Origin: Globomyces pollinis-pini
Lineage: Eukaryota; Chytridiomycota; Chytridiomycetes; Rhizophydiales; Globomycetaceae
Assembly (NCBI GenBank): GCA_025399215.1
Contig: MU621238.1
Coordinates: forward strand, 662-34,760
DNA length: 34,099 nt
Direction of reading: 5' to 3'
The notes beneath the pieces were generated by a model, which did not search any database, had not been told where the DNA came from, and saw only the letters and a list, made by a program, of their open reading frames with translations. The position numbers and the translations under genes were made by a program. Within the stretch, counting starts at the first letter, position 1, and each line of letters begins with the position of its first letter. Shown in pieces: positions 19,063 to 29,580 of this stretch.

Positions 19063-22054
19063 ATGTGGTTGACAAACTTGCTGTGTTTGTTGTTGACGAT
19101 CGTAGCTTTCCCAAATCCAAACAAAGATAACCCATTGTTTTCAAAATACGACCAATTGGAAAACAGGTTTGATGACAATAATGCAATGGCCCTGTATTGG
19201 AGAATCGTCAATCAAGGGCAACCAACAGAAGCCATCAATGGTGCACTGGTAATACCTTTCAGCTAATTCTATTAGGTTTTTAATGCTTCCGAGTGGAATA
19301 AAAATGAAATTTCTGGCACACAAACTTCGGATGGAAATGTCACAAACGTCTGGTATGGAATTGGATTTGGAAAATCCATGTTAACTGCAGAGTTTTTCGT
19401 CAATTGGTGCAAACCAAATAGTTTACCAGTTTCAGTTGAAGCGGCCACTTCTGGCGGTTTTCAACCTCCTGTAAGTTGATATTTAATTCATTTGTTAGAC
19501 ACCCGTTACGAATCCAATAATCGTTACTAAAGGTTTACAAAGATTGTATCAAGATAATGCCGTAATTGTGGAGTTCAGCAGACCTACAACACCCAAAAAT
19601 GGTCATAACCGTGATTTGGATGTTAATAAACCAACCAGCTTGATTTGGGCTTTGAATCCAAATCCAGATCCTCGAGGAAAGGGTGGTTGGTTGTTTTTTC
19701 ATGGGAAAAATAGAGGTGCAATGAACTTGCAATTCAGTAATGGTCAAAGAGAAGCTACTACAGACAATGAAGCCAGTTTGTCAGCGAAAAAGTTTCATGC
19801 TGCTGTAATGGGGACTGTTTGGATTGTTCTCTTTCCTGCTTCGGTCTTCTTGGCCAGATACTTGCGATTTTTACCTTCTTGGTTGTTGATTCATATGACT
19901 ATTCAATCAGTCGGATCTTTCGGAGGTGTGCTTGTTGCTGCGATTTACCTTATCGTGACCCTTCCAGAAAATTTTGGGGGCTCATCTGTATTTAATCTAC
20001 TCTTTAGACCTCATTCACTACTTGGATTGACCATCACCTTTTTCACAATGATTCAAGGTAATTGTCATATTTTTAATGACAGGATTGCTTGGTTATCTTA
20101 ATCGTCGCACGCTAATGTCTGAAAAAATCAAAGTAGATCGTTCTCGTTTCGTTTTTGTTCGAACTTGTCATGTCTACCTTGGAAGAATTCTTATTCCAGT
20201 TGCATTTGTGCAAGCCTACTTGGGACTTCAAGTTTTATTCCCTTGGGAGGAAACTAAATTTCGAGGATTAGTCTTTTGGATTGCCTATATTGCGTTATCA
20301 GGATTCTGGTTGCTGTTGTATATTGGTGCTGAAATTTACATATTCTTAAAGGTTCGACGGTCTGGTACAAAGCTTAAATTGGTTAAAGGCCGACTCCGAA
20401 AAGTATCAAATGACCAATTGGAAGGGCTTTTAGAAAACTATAAAAATGAAGAAACGACAGAGACTTTGCAACCTTACACTTGGGAAGATATTGGTAATGC
20501 TCAACTCCAAGGGTATATAGTCAATTAAATTAACCATAGGGATTTGCTGGTTGTTGCTGAGGGGAAATATGTTTATAGAATTAATGAGTGGTTGAATAGT
20601 CATGTAAACAACATTAGCTAACAGTTAGCCTGGAGGTCGTTTAATTATACAATCAGTTGCTGGAACAGATATCACCCAAGACTATTTTTACGAATCTGGA
20701 TTTGACGTTGAAAGTTTTGTCCCAAAGAAAAAGAGAGCCAGTTCTTCTGGAAAAGCAGCTTTTAATACCCTGTTTGAATCTGAACAAGAGTTGTCACGCA
20801 AAAGGCAGTCAATCAGTCAAATTGTGAGAAACAGAGATTCTATCCCATCAAATGTTGAATGTAACATTGATGAAAAAGAATGGGCGATAATATTAAGAGC
20901 ACGAAGAACTCACGTTCACTCTAAATTGGCAATTAAACGATTATCATCATTTCTTTGCGGTGAATTGATCACTAAGAGTGTCAAGGATGAAGATGTACTG
21001 CCATTCGACCGTTTTGAACATCGAAGATATGCCATTGTAGCTATTTTACCAGAAAACCCAGATCCAACTGATCAATCTGGCACTCCAGTTTATCGAATCA
21101 AATTTTCTTTATTATATCCATTTGATACCAGAGACGGAGAGCCAACGAGTTTCTTACTTGGTCAAAGTGTTAAAATTCAATACTACAAGAATGGACAATG
21201 CTATTCAAATTATTATACACCTATTAATGGAAATCTGGCTACATTCGAAGTTATTGTTAAATGTTATCCAACTGGTGTTGTTTCAAAGTTTTTGTGTGAT
21301 CAACGGCCTGGTGATCGACAGTTCCAGATTAATGGACCATTTGATAATCCCATTATCAATCCTGATAAATACTTTCCCAAATTGTATGATAATGTTGTAT
21401 GTATCACTGGCGGAACTGGTATTGCCATTGCACTGAAAACTCTCGAGACACTTTTCTTACCAACGAACGTACCACTAATGGTAATTTTTTTCCCTTTTTA
21501 AACTGGTTTAGGTTATGCAAGCCTATGACGCTACAAATTTCGATGAGATCACGTTACTGGTTGGTCAATGTGTATCTGTTAGTGTACATTTTTATGATGG
21601 CTGGGCTTTTGGAAAGAATTTAGATACGAATGTGGAAGGTTTGTTTCCACTTGGAGTTACTTTACCACAAACAAACACACGTTTAACTATTTTAAATACT
21701 TGTCAAACTACATCTGATATATGTGGGAAAGAAATGCTATCAGGAAGTACAGTTGCATATCCAAGGGACGTTTCGATTTATCATGCTATCACACGAGAAC
21801 GAACAACAAATCGAAACACCGCATTGGGTAACATCATTAGTGAACGAATTGATGAAAGACTTTTGGTATCATTATTTCAACAATCTTGGGATTTTTCATA
21901 CGGTGCATCCCAATTAGTTGTTGTTTGTGGTCCACCTTCATTACAATCTACTATCAGTGATATACTGTCTGTACAATTACGTATACCAAAATCCAATATT
22001 GTTCTGATGCCCTTTAAAAAAGTTGATGGTCCGTATAGCTTAGAGAGAAAATAG
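19063..22054 (+). CDS. DOMON-cytochrome b561-cytochrome b5-FAD/NAD(P)H reductase fusion
   Basis: A transmembrane electron-transfer chain in one 942-residue polypeptide. Introns: 19249-19275, 19471-19498, 20058-20082, 20513-20539, 20604-20628 and 21481-21511 (spliced 2829 nt). N-terminal signal peptide (MWLTNLLCLLLTIVA), then an extracellular DOMON heme domain (about 25-200). The cytochrome b561 core has five helices and all four heme histidines (His227, 259, 299, 343). A cytochrome b5 domain follows with HPGG (His478) and second ligand His575 in HVHS, separated by a Ser/Lys/Arg-rich insertion of about 70 residues. The C-terminal flavin reductase has SNYYTP (about 671-676, usual Arg replaced by Asn), GPFDNP, GGTGI (about 739) and CGPP (about 901). 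Five helices put DOMON outside and b5/reductase inside, so NAD(P)H electrons could reach an external acceptor such as ferric iron. The acceptor is inferred. Confidence 0.9.
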
Positions 22055-22183
22055 TTTGAATAAATATTTGTTTGATTACACGTTTAATGGACGCGATTTT
22101 GGTTGTTCCCAAAACGGTATCCATGTTTCATTTCATACCCATCATTAAAATCAAGTTTTGTAAAAAAAAAATTATATGAAGAA

Positions 22184-23722
22184 ATGAGTAAATTGAAAAA
22201 GTACCGAAATTTACTGGAACCGTTTCCGATTGAATTAAAGGCCAATAAATCTCGTGGTCGATACATTGTGACTCAAAAAACTATCACCCCAGGAGAAACG
22301 TTACTCATCGAAACTCCAACTGCATATACAATACTAAAATCTTGTAATCGAATATTTTGCAATTATTGTTGTAAAAAAATAAATCCAAATGTAGGGAATA
22401 AATCCACACCGAAATTGTTTGGTATTGTTCTAGACAATAATGATACAATTACATGTATGGATTGCAGACAACAAAGCTTTTGGTGTTCTAACGAATGTCA
22501 GATGAATGATAAAATTCATACATTAACGTGTCGTTACATTGCACAATTACCTGGAATTGCAGGTAGTACTTCTACAGATTATAACCTACTACGATTGATT
22601 CTCAATATTATCGCTCATGAATTGCTGGAATATGAAGAAAAGACAGCTGGAGAAACACCACATGCTTGTTTGATGGATTTGTTGTCACATCAACGATCTT
22701 ATGATGTTCAGTTTTTGGATTCGGTACGGGCTGCAGCTACAGATATATACTCCTTATTCCAAGAGGAAAATTCTCCATTAGTGGGATTAAACAGTATTGA
22801 AGAAATTGTAAAATTAGCCTGTCGTATAAATTCCAATAGGTATGATAATAATATTTTAACATTCAGTCATGCTATTCATGATCCCTCGGGTATTGTTACC
22901 CAACCTATTGGTGTGGGTATGTTTCCATTGGTAGCCATGTTAAATCATTCCTGTTCTCCAAATGCAGTGTTTGTGACAGGAAAAGATGGAACAATGATTG
23001 TTCAAAGTACAAAGTTAATCAAAGAGGGTGAAGAAATATGTGTCAGTTATACAGATATATTCGCACCTCGATGGGAACGACAAGGCAAACTATTAACATC
23101 AAAATTCTTTTGGTGTTCATGCTTACGATGTATGGATGATTCAGCTGATAAGATAATTGACGGATTTAAATGTTCTAATTGTAATGATGGGTATTTGTAT
23201 CCCTCGAATGATAGTTATATTTGTAGCTGTGGTTTGACTCAATCGACTGAGGATATGTTATTGAAAACGCGTAAGATTGGAATTGATGATGCTATGGATA
23301 TATATCGTGCAGGAATGTTTGACTCAGCAGAAATGGCATTCAAACAATGTCTGGAGGTGGCCAGTGACATTCTACATCCCTATAATCATCTGTACCTTAT
23401 GATTTATGTTAATTTGACTACATTGACTTCAAGGCAGTCTAAATTTCTATCCGCTATTGAATATTGCGAGAAATCAATTGCGGTGATGGAGGAAATAGCG
23501 GCGGAAGGCAAAATGGGGCAAAACATTCTTGAATTGGCTAATTTATACGAGCAATATGGACAATTGCTTGAGATCAGTGCAGAGGCAATCAAAGAGCAAC
23601 TTGTTCAGGGTGATGAGTCTATGGCAATTGAATTTCTGAATAAATCAGCCATAATATTCGATAAAGTCAAGAATATCAGGACTGTTTGCTACGGTCCTAA
23701 TAATCTTCTCTTACACGGATGA
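22184..23722 (+). CDS. SET/MYND-domain protein (SMYD-like)
   Basis: Putative protein-lysine methyltransferase of the SMYD type, 512 residues, one exon. The SET domain is split by a MYND zinc finger, as in the family: SRGRY near the N-terminus, then CNYC, CMDC, WCSNEC and HTLTC as zinc ligands. The catalytic NHSCSPNA motif follows, then EEICVSYTD and a cysteine-rich post-SET (CSCLRC) plus an extra CxxC pair (CSNC...CSC). The C-terminal third is helical and repeat-like (TPR-type), as in SMYD proteins. I start at the ATG at 22184 because the frame upstream lacks an ATG. Substrate (histone or other) cannot be told. It is unusual here in having no intron across 1.5 kb. Confidence 0.9.
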   Translation: MSKLKKYRNLLEPFPIELKANKSRGRYIVTQKTITPGETLLIETPTAYTILKSCNRIFCNYCCKKINPNVGNKSTPKLFGIVLDNNDTITCMDCRQQSFWCSNECQMNDKIHTLTCRYIAQLPGIAGSTSTDYNLLRLILNIIAHELLEYEEKTAGETPHACLMDLLSHQRSYDVQFLDSVRAAATDIYSLFQEENSPLVGLNSIEEIVKLACRINSNRYDNNILTFSHAIHDPSGIVTQPIGVGMFPLVAMLNHSCSPNAVFVTGKDGTMIVQSTKLIKEGEEICVSYTDIFAPRWERQGKLLTSKFFWCSCLRCMDDSADKIIDGFKCSNCNDGYLYPSNDSYICSCGLTQSTEDMLLKTRKIGIDDAMDIYRAGMFDSAEMAFKQCLEVASDILHPYNHLYLMIYVNLTTLTSRQSKFLSAIEYCEKSIAVMEEIAAEGKMGQNILELANLYEQYGQLLEISAEAIKEQLVQGDESMAIEFLNKSAIIFDKVKNIRTVCYGPNNLLLHG

Positions 23723-23845
23723 TTTCGAATAAATCCCATTCTATTCATCAGATATTTGTGATTAATTGATCTTGAGGGGTGTACGTTGATCACATTCTGT
23801 TCGCCACAAAATCGAGACCCGTTTGTCATAAGAACAGATCACTTG

Positions 23846-23853
23846 TATAAAAG
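23846..23853 (+). promoter_or_regulatory. TATA box of the small secreted protein gene
   Basis: TATAAAAG, 31 bases before the ATG at 23885. If used, transcription would begin very close to the start codon. Confidence 0.45.
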
Positions 23854-23884
23854 TAAAAATAAGAACGTTTGTATTCAGATTGAA

Positions 23885-24289
23885 ATGAAGAGTTTAATTT
23901 ACTTGGTGAATTTGCTGATCGTGACTGTACTTGGTGCATACGTTCCTGTCTCTGAAAACTTTGAAGTCTTTAGTTCCAAATTGCTTTCTTCATTCAACGA
24001 CAATTCCAATAGCAGTAGGGGAACTTTATCGTATCCAAATCTTATCCCTGTCCAAACAAACATAGCAATAGATCCCACTGTGGACTCAGTCAATGATTTA
24101 CTAATCCAACGAAAGCAATTACGTACACATCAGCAATCTTGTATAAGACAGTCAATGCACCCTCTGAAGGGACAGTTTGCTACAGCCAGCATAGGAATAT
24201 GTTTTTCCAAACTCCAGCTACAGATATTCGAAAACTGTCCCTTCAAAACCTTTGAAAGTTGCCTATTTCTTTCCTTCCTTGTTGATTAA
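23885..24289 (+). CDS. small secreted protein, 134 residues
   Basis: The chosen ATG begins a clear signal peptide (MKSLIYLVNLLIVTVLGAYV). An earlier in-frame start would only add an unlikely leader. The mature part is Ser/Asn-rich at first, then carries five cysteines in its second half, suggesting disulphides. No domain recognised. A 14-bp inverted repeat lies inside the 3' half of the frame, so the C-terminal 40 residues may be affected by an unseen splice. It could be a secreted effector-like or wall protein, but nothing proves that. Confidence 0.5.
   Translation: MKSLIYLVNLLIVTVLGAYVPVSENFEVFSSKLLSSFNDNSNSSRGTLSYPNLIPVQTNIAIDPTVDSVNDLLIQRKQLRTHQQSCIRQSMHPLKGQFATASIGICFSKLQLQIFENCPFKTFESCLFLSFLVD
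24165..24245. repeat. 14-bp perfect inverted repeat, 53-nt spacer
   Basis: TGAAGGGACAGTTT at 24165-24178 and its reverse complement at 24232-24245. It lies within the coding frame of the small secreted protein. Confidence 0.75.
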
Positions 24290-24363
24290 AATCTAGACTT
24301 TTGTAATATAATCCATTTCTTAATGATACCAAATTCAGTTGGTTGAGAAAAGTTTCCAACAAA

Positions 24364-25247
24364 ATGCCAGTTACAGAAATTCTGGATTTACCCTATATAG
24401 GATCTAAACATGAAAGCAGATGCTATGATTTATATGTACCAATTGCCGTAGATCCCAATTTACCTTTGCTGTTCTTTACTCATGGTGGAGGTTGAATTTG
24501 ACCATATTTGATTGTTAGCATGGATTAGTGGAAACAGACAACAATATAAACCAGTTGGGATAGCTTTGGCAAAACGTGGATTTGTTACTGCAGTAGCAGG
24601 ATATCAAATCACAAAGAAAGGGGATCCAGAACATATCACATTCCCAGTACATTACCGAGATGTCGCTGATGGTAAAACGAACATCAATTAAAAATAGGAT
24701 TAACTACCGTTCATGAAACTGTCAAGAATCATATCTCTGTCCAACCTCCAAGCGTAATATTGATTGGCCATTCAGCAGGTTTGACTCGAAAATCTAACAA
24801 TAGGTTCACATTTAAATGGATTGATTGCGCTTCAAAATGATTGGTTAAAGGAATCTACCTTGAAATGGATATCACATCTCATTAATATTGAATCCATTTT
24901 TTCAATTGAAGATGTCTCCAAAATGTATCCAACTGTAATTTAATTGAGCTTAATTCAAGTATGACGATTGGTTCTTCAATATGGTGTTTCCTGATAAAAC
25001 TATGTGGCCCACACTCTCATTGCAGATGTACCACTCTACTATCTCACAAACAATCATTCATTCTCCGGACGATGAATTATTAGATGAATCATTATCTTCA
25101 ACGTATTTCAAACAATTGGAAGATAAAGGTTGTACCGTTGAATATTGGAATTCCATTAAAGGAAAACACGATCAAGTATTAGAAGATGATGCTCTGTGGA
25201 ATAAGGTCTGTCAAGTGTGTCTCAATAAGGCTACTACCAAAAAGTGA
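24364..25247 (+). CDS. alpha/beta hydrolase, esterase/arylformamidase-like
   Basis: Serine hydrolase, 259 residues, introns 24491-24518, 24672-24697, 24779-24803 and 24935-24959 (spliced 780 nt). HGGAW (about 40-44) forms the oxyanion hole and GHSAGSHL carries the nucleophile Ser (about 118). Asp in HSPDDELLD and His in KGKHDQ near the C-terminus complete the triad. The HGGxW plus GHSAGxHL combination resembles kynurenine formamidase (Bna7-type) and related carboxylesterases. A role in tryptophan catabolism is possible but unproven. Two donors are unusual, GTTGAA (intron 1) and GTTTGA (intron 3), yet both junctions restore the conserved motifs exactly. It converges with the protease gene, with 60 bases between stops. 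Confidence 0.85.
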
Positions 25248-25307
25248 TATACAATCTCTAATAAAGTGTTGTACAATTGAAAAAATAGCTTTATTTTACA
25301 AACAGTA

Positions 25308-26517
25308 TTATCTACGATAATGGACAGGTTGATGAACCGAACTTGCAAATCCAATTCGCTGATGTTCCTTATCATAAATCGTATAATAAGCGCGAGTAAA
25401 GACATCACCAAGAACCACTGGAGTTTCTTCATCTTCTTTTGCAGCAAATCCAGAGTAACAAAGCCCATCTCCACGAGCTACGACATAGACAGTAGCAGGA
25501 ATACTAAACACAATACCATTTATGATAAAATCAACTAAAGGACCTGTTTGCGCAACATTACAATTGACAGTATAGAATCCAGAATCTTTTTCTGTTTCTG
25601 TACCACCAATTAATCTATTAATTGATTTTGCAATAATACTGTCGAGTAGAATAAATGAAGTCCCAGTGTCAGATATCGCATTATTTTGTCCTGCAATGGG
25701 TACTTGACCTTTTTGTCCTTTTACATTGAATGTCATATTTGAAATATCAAATTGCCAGTATCCAATATGATTGATTGGAAAATAGTGAATTGGACCTTGA
25801 AATTTCCGTTCATTAATCCCACCAATAGTCACTTCCCCAAAATCTCCATCTTCTGCATTTGAGAGGTAGAAAGCAAACCGGTTCATATCACCTTTATACC
25901 CAAGTCCATCGAAATAACTAGCCGATTTTTGTACTACAGGTGATATCATTGATAGAGGATTATTGCCTAAACCTAAAATACCATCAGAGACACCATCATC
26001 CATTCCAAATTCGTTATCTGCAATTCCAATTGGAATCAATGATGTAGCATTTCCAATTGATACTGGAGTTATATATATTTCACCACTAGCTGATGATTTG
26101 TCTCCATATGAAATTCCCCATTTCAATCCTGTAGCATTTAAACTATTATCGCGTTTCAATTGTGTCCCAATGCATGAAGTATCTTTTGATTGACATTTCC
26201 ATCCACGTACCCAAGTATCAGATGATCCTGTATCTAAGTTTAAATTCAATTGTTGTTTATTTCCCTATGATTGTCAATTTCAATTGTATTTTTACCAATT
26301 CTACTTGACACAACCAAACGTAATTCCAATAGTTTTCCAATTCTTTAGATATTTTTTGTTTACGAGATATGGATACATGTCTTTTACCATACCGTATATT
26401 TGCTTTGTGTTTTTGATTAGGATGCCATTTATCCAACACCCTTTGAATTGGAAAAGTTGTGGGTGTGTTATCACCTCTCACAAACGTCCATAATAGTAAA
26501 CCCCATTGAAAAATCAT
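25308..26517 (-). CDS. secreted pepsin-like aspartic protease
   Basis: A1-family endopeptidase, 392 residues, one intron at 26265-26295 (spliced 1179 nt). A hydrophobic signal segment (MIFQWGLLLWTFV) is followed by a basic propeptide to about residue 65. The two catalytic aspartates are Asp85 in LDTGSSDTW and Asp273 in SDTGTS. The flap region contains ISYGD, and DGILGLG and VVLGDVFTRAYYTIYD are typical family segments. Two cysteine pairs fit the usual disulphides (WKCQ...SCIG and NCN...LCY). I see no C-terminal GPI signal, so it is probably released or vacuolar. In zoosporic fungi such proteases often take part in feeding or host interaction, which is a family-level inference. Confidence 0.93.
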
Positions 26518-26600
26518 TATAAAGATGAAGAATTTATAATTTTACAATTAGATCATTTATTTTGATAAATTTCCGATGAATGAGGTAGACTTCGTAAATT

Positions 26601-29185
26601 TTAATAACGAAATTGAGGGATTGATTCATCATCCTTTAATTTCAAAAAAACTTGCTCTAATGTGGTGGAATTTAAGGAAAAAGTTTTGATGATATTTTTA
26701 AGATCTCCCTTCGTCATCGACTCTTCCAAACCGCGATATAAACTGGTAAATGCCAGTTTGATCGGTGATTTGTTCAATTGGATAATTAACTGATAGTCAT
26801 TCTGTGATTCAATAACACAACCTATCCATTAAATAGTTAGTAAATTACTCGGAAAGTATTGCTGGATAAAAGAGACGATTGTCTGATCTTCAGTGGTACT
26901 TGATCGTTCGATTTTCAATAAATAACCAGTCCCAAATCTTTTCTTCAAGAATAGAGATGTACCCAAAGTTTGGATTTTTCCTTTCGACATGATCGCGATT
27001 CGATCGCCTAATACTTCAGCTTCTTCCATACTGTGAGTTGTGAGCAACACCAGACGATTTTTCTTATATTCTTTGATCAACTTCCAAATCCTACTTTGTG
27101 CTGCAATATCAATCCCAGTAGTAGGTTCATCTACTCTTTAATATATCTTTTTATACCTAGAACAAGTACTCTTGGATTACCAAGCATAGCTAAAGCAACC
27201 CTATCATTAACAACCATTTAAAATTACGATAATTTTCTTTTCATTCCTCCTGAGAGTGATGCTGAACGAGAATCTAAAGATTCATATAAACCAACATCCC
27301 TTGCCAAATCGGCAATATAATCGGACAACGTTTGACTATCGTCTACCATACTTACTCCTTTGATACCTACATACATATCGAAATGTTCACGAACAGTTAA
27401 ACTGTCTATCAAAAAGTCAAATTGTGGACACACTCCAATATCTTCCAAATACAATTCCCGATTAGAATTGTTCATGATATCAACAATACCATTTGACGTT
27501 GATTTGATAAAGACTTGACCCATGTCTGATTGAATCATACCGATTATACATGATAAAGTGGTAGTCTTACCAGCTCCATTATGACCCAACAATGCAAATA
27601 TTTGATTACCATGCATGTCGAAAGAAATAGAGTCCACAACAACTTTAAATTCATTTTTGTTAATTGGATAATTCTTGCACAAATCACGAACTGACAAAAC
27701 AGAACGATTGGTTTCATTTAAGGTTGACAAATCAAATTCTTCGACATTTGGATTTGCGCTTGCAACAACTGGTGGAACAATTAAATTAGTTCTGGATGAT
27801 TTTGGAAATGCTAATGGAATTGGGATACCATTATTTTCTCCTGGTCGATAGAGATTCAAGCGTAGAGCCAATACAGTATAAAATACACAATCAAAAGCCA
27901 ACATACAAAACGATTGAAATACTGGGCTATCCCTCCAATTAGAAAAATCCACACCATTTGAGAACTCTGCAGTCAGCATAGCATCGAGACAATTCATGTA
28001 TGGAATGATATTAAGGATTGATGCAAAAGTCAATACATTCTTTAAAGATAATAGTTTGATGATTTGAAACAAAATGATGCAAAAGAATATGTACACAATT
28101 TGGGGAAGCGTTATTTGCTTTACTGTGCTGAATGGTATAGAAAGTAATGCACCAAATGCGACACTGGACACCCCAAATAAAATATTCACAAGAGCCAGTA
28201 AAATCGGAGAAGTCAATCTATAGATCCCAGTAAAGTACGCAATGGGGGTGATGAAAGCTGCAAAAACCAAAGCCAAGAGGGAATGTGAGGCAATGTAAGA
28301 TGACATGTAAACAGTTGGATTACATCCCATCATAATCAATCCAGACTTGAGATGTTTTTCTTTGTCATTTAACAAAGATATTGATGTTAATTGCATTAGG
28401 GAGAGGTACATCAATACAAAAAAGTATGGAACCAGGAATTGAACATTAGACACTTCGTCACCTTTGACTGTAATAGCTGAAATACCATTTTTATCTGTTT
28501 GTTGAAGAGGAGATTTGAATAGATTTAACCCGGAGGCTGCACGGTGGTAGTTCAACAATGCAGTTTCAATATACAGTTTTGCTGTTGTGTGAATAGAATT
28601 TATGATTGTGGAGTCAGTAGTATTCATAAAGATCATATACATGTCCTATGGCTCAGAAAAACACTAGCTTACAGTCACGTTAAATCCAGTTACACCTGAC
28701 TTTGTAGAAGGAATCGTAATATTCATGAATTCTACACCTATAACAAATCCACCTGGGTTTCTTTTCCTCGATTCAATCAAGTCTGTTCGATTTTTGAAAG
28801 ATGTAAGTGTTGCCTTTGGCTCTGAACTAGCAATAACTGTATTGAGGTGAGGGATTAGTCCATCAATATTTGTGGAGTTTGTATATGCCAACGCATAAAT
28901 GTCAGATTGTGGAATTTTAGAGGATAACTGAACAAACGGAAGATTGATGATGCTGTCTATGTTCCCAGTACTTTTCACTACAAAATACAGTATCACTAGC
29001 ATATAGATAGGATTAACGAACGTTGAACTTGTTGTAGTCAAGTCTCTTTTCTACAAGATATTTAGTGTATTAAATGCAACCTTAATCAAGTATTCTCTCT
29101 TCATCAGTGTCCAAAGTTGTTTAAAATATGATCGTTTAGAGAGTACAGCATAACCAGTCGAAAGAGGAGAATTCTCAGCATTCAT
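26601..29185 (-). CDS. ABCA-type half ABC transporter (TMD-NBD)
   Basis: Half-size transporter of subfamily A, 815 residues. Introns (plus coordinates): 29051-29080, 28646-28672, 27201-27227, 27131-27156 and 26822-26848 (spliced 2448 nt). TM1 follows QLWTLMKREYLIKKRD. A large extracytoplasmic loop with Asn-linked sites spans about 60-230, then five to six helices. The NBD has Walker A GHNGAGKT (515-522), Q-loop CPQFD, signature LSGGMKRKLS (about 625-634), Walker B VLVLDEPTTG and H-loop TTHSMEEAE, all complete. ABCA proteins move lipids. Half-size members must dimerise. It is head-to-head with a paralogue 395 bases away, a plausible partner. The first intron uses a GTTGCA donor. Confidence 0.9.
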
Positions 29186-29580
29186 CTTTGAACTGTTTTT
29201 GGAAAGTTGCTTTGAAACTCTTTATTGACTCAAATGTTACACAAACACAGAAAAAGCAAGCAAAGGGTAGAATGAGAATTGACCATTGACCGATAAGAAG
29301 ATGAAGATAAAATCGATCTATTGGATAGGAGTACTTTCACGTAATTCCTGCTGTCACCAGTTTTCTGTCTGTGTTCTGTGTCCAAAAGGTAATGGTAAGT
29401 CTCAATTTGGTGTTGCTTTTGCAGCCACGCATTTGTTGTTTTAACTACTTTCGTCCTATACTGTTTGTAAGTATGTTTGTCGAAAGGGCCTGGAAAGGTA
29501 TGGACCCTTTTATAACATTAGCATATATCAAGCCATTCATTTTGCTCTGTCCCAATGAACATACACTACAACTAAATGGA
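29186..29580. promoter_or_regulatory. divergent promoter between the ABCA pair
   Basis: 395 bases between the two start codons, presumably holding both promoters. An open plus-strand frame runs into the ABCA start from upstream (in-frame ATGs near 29473 and 29503), so the plus-strand protein might be longer at its N-terminus. Confidence 0.45.

Noticed and set aside
22103..22183. N-terminal extension of the SMYD-like protein
   Set aside because: The upstream frame has no ATG, contains a poly-Lys run from an A-tract, and does not resemble the family. The ATG at 22184 gives the expected start of the SET domain.
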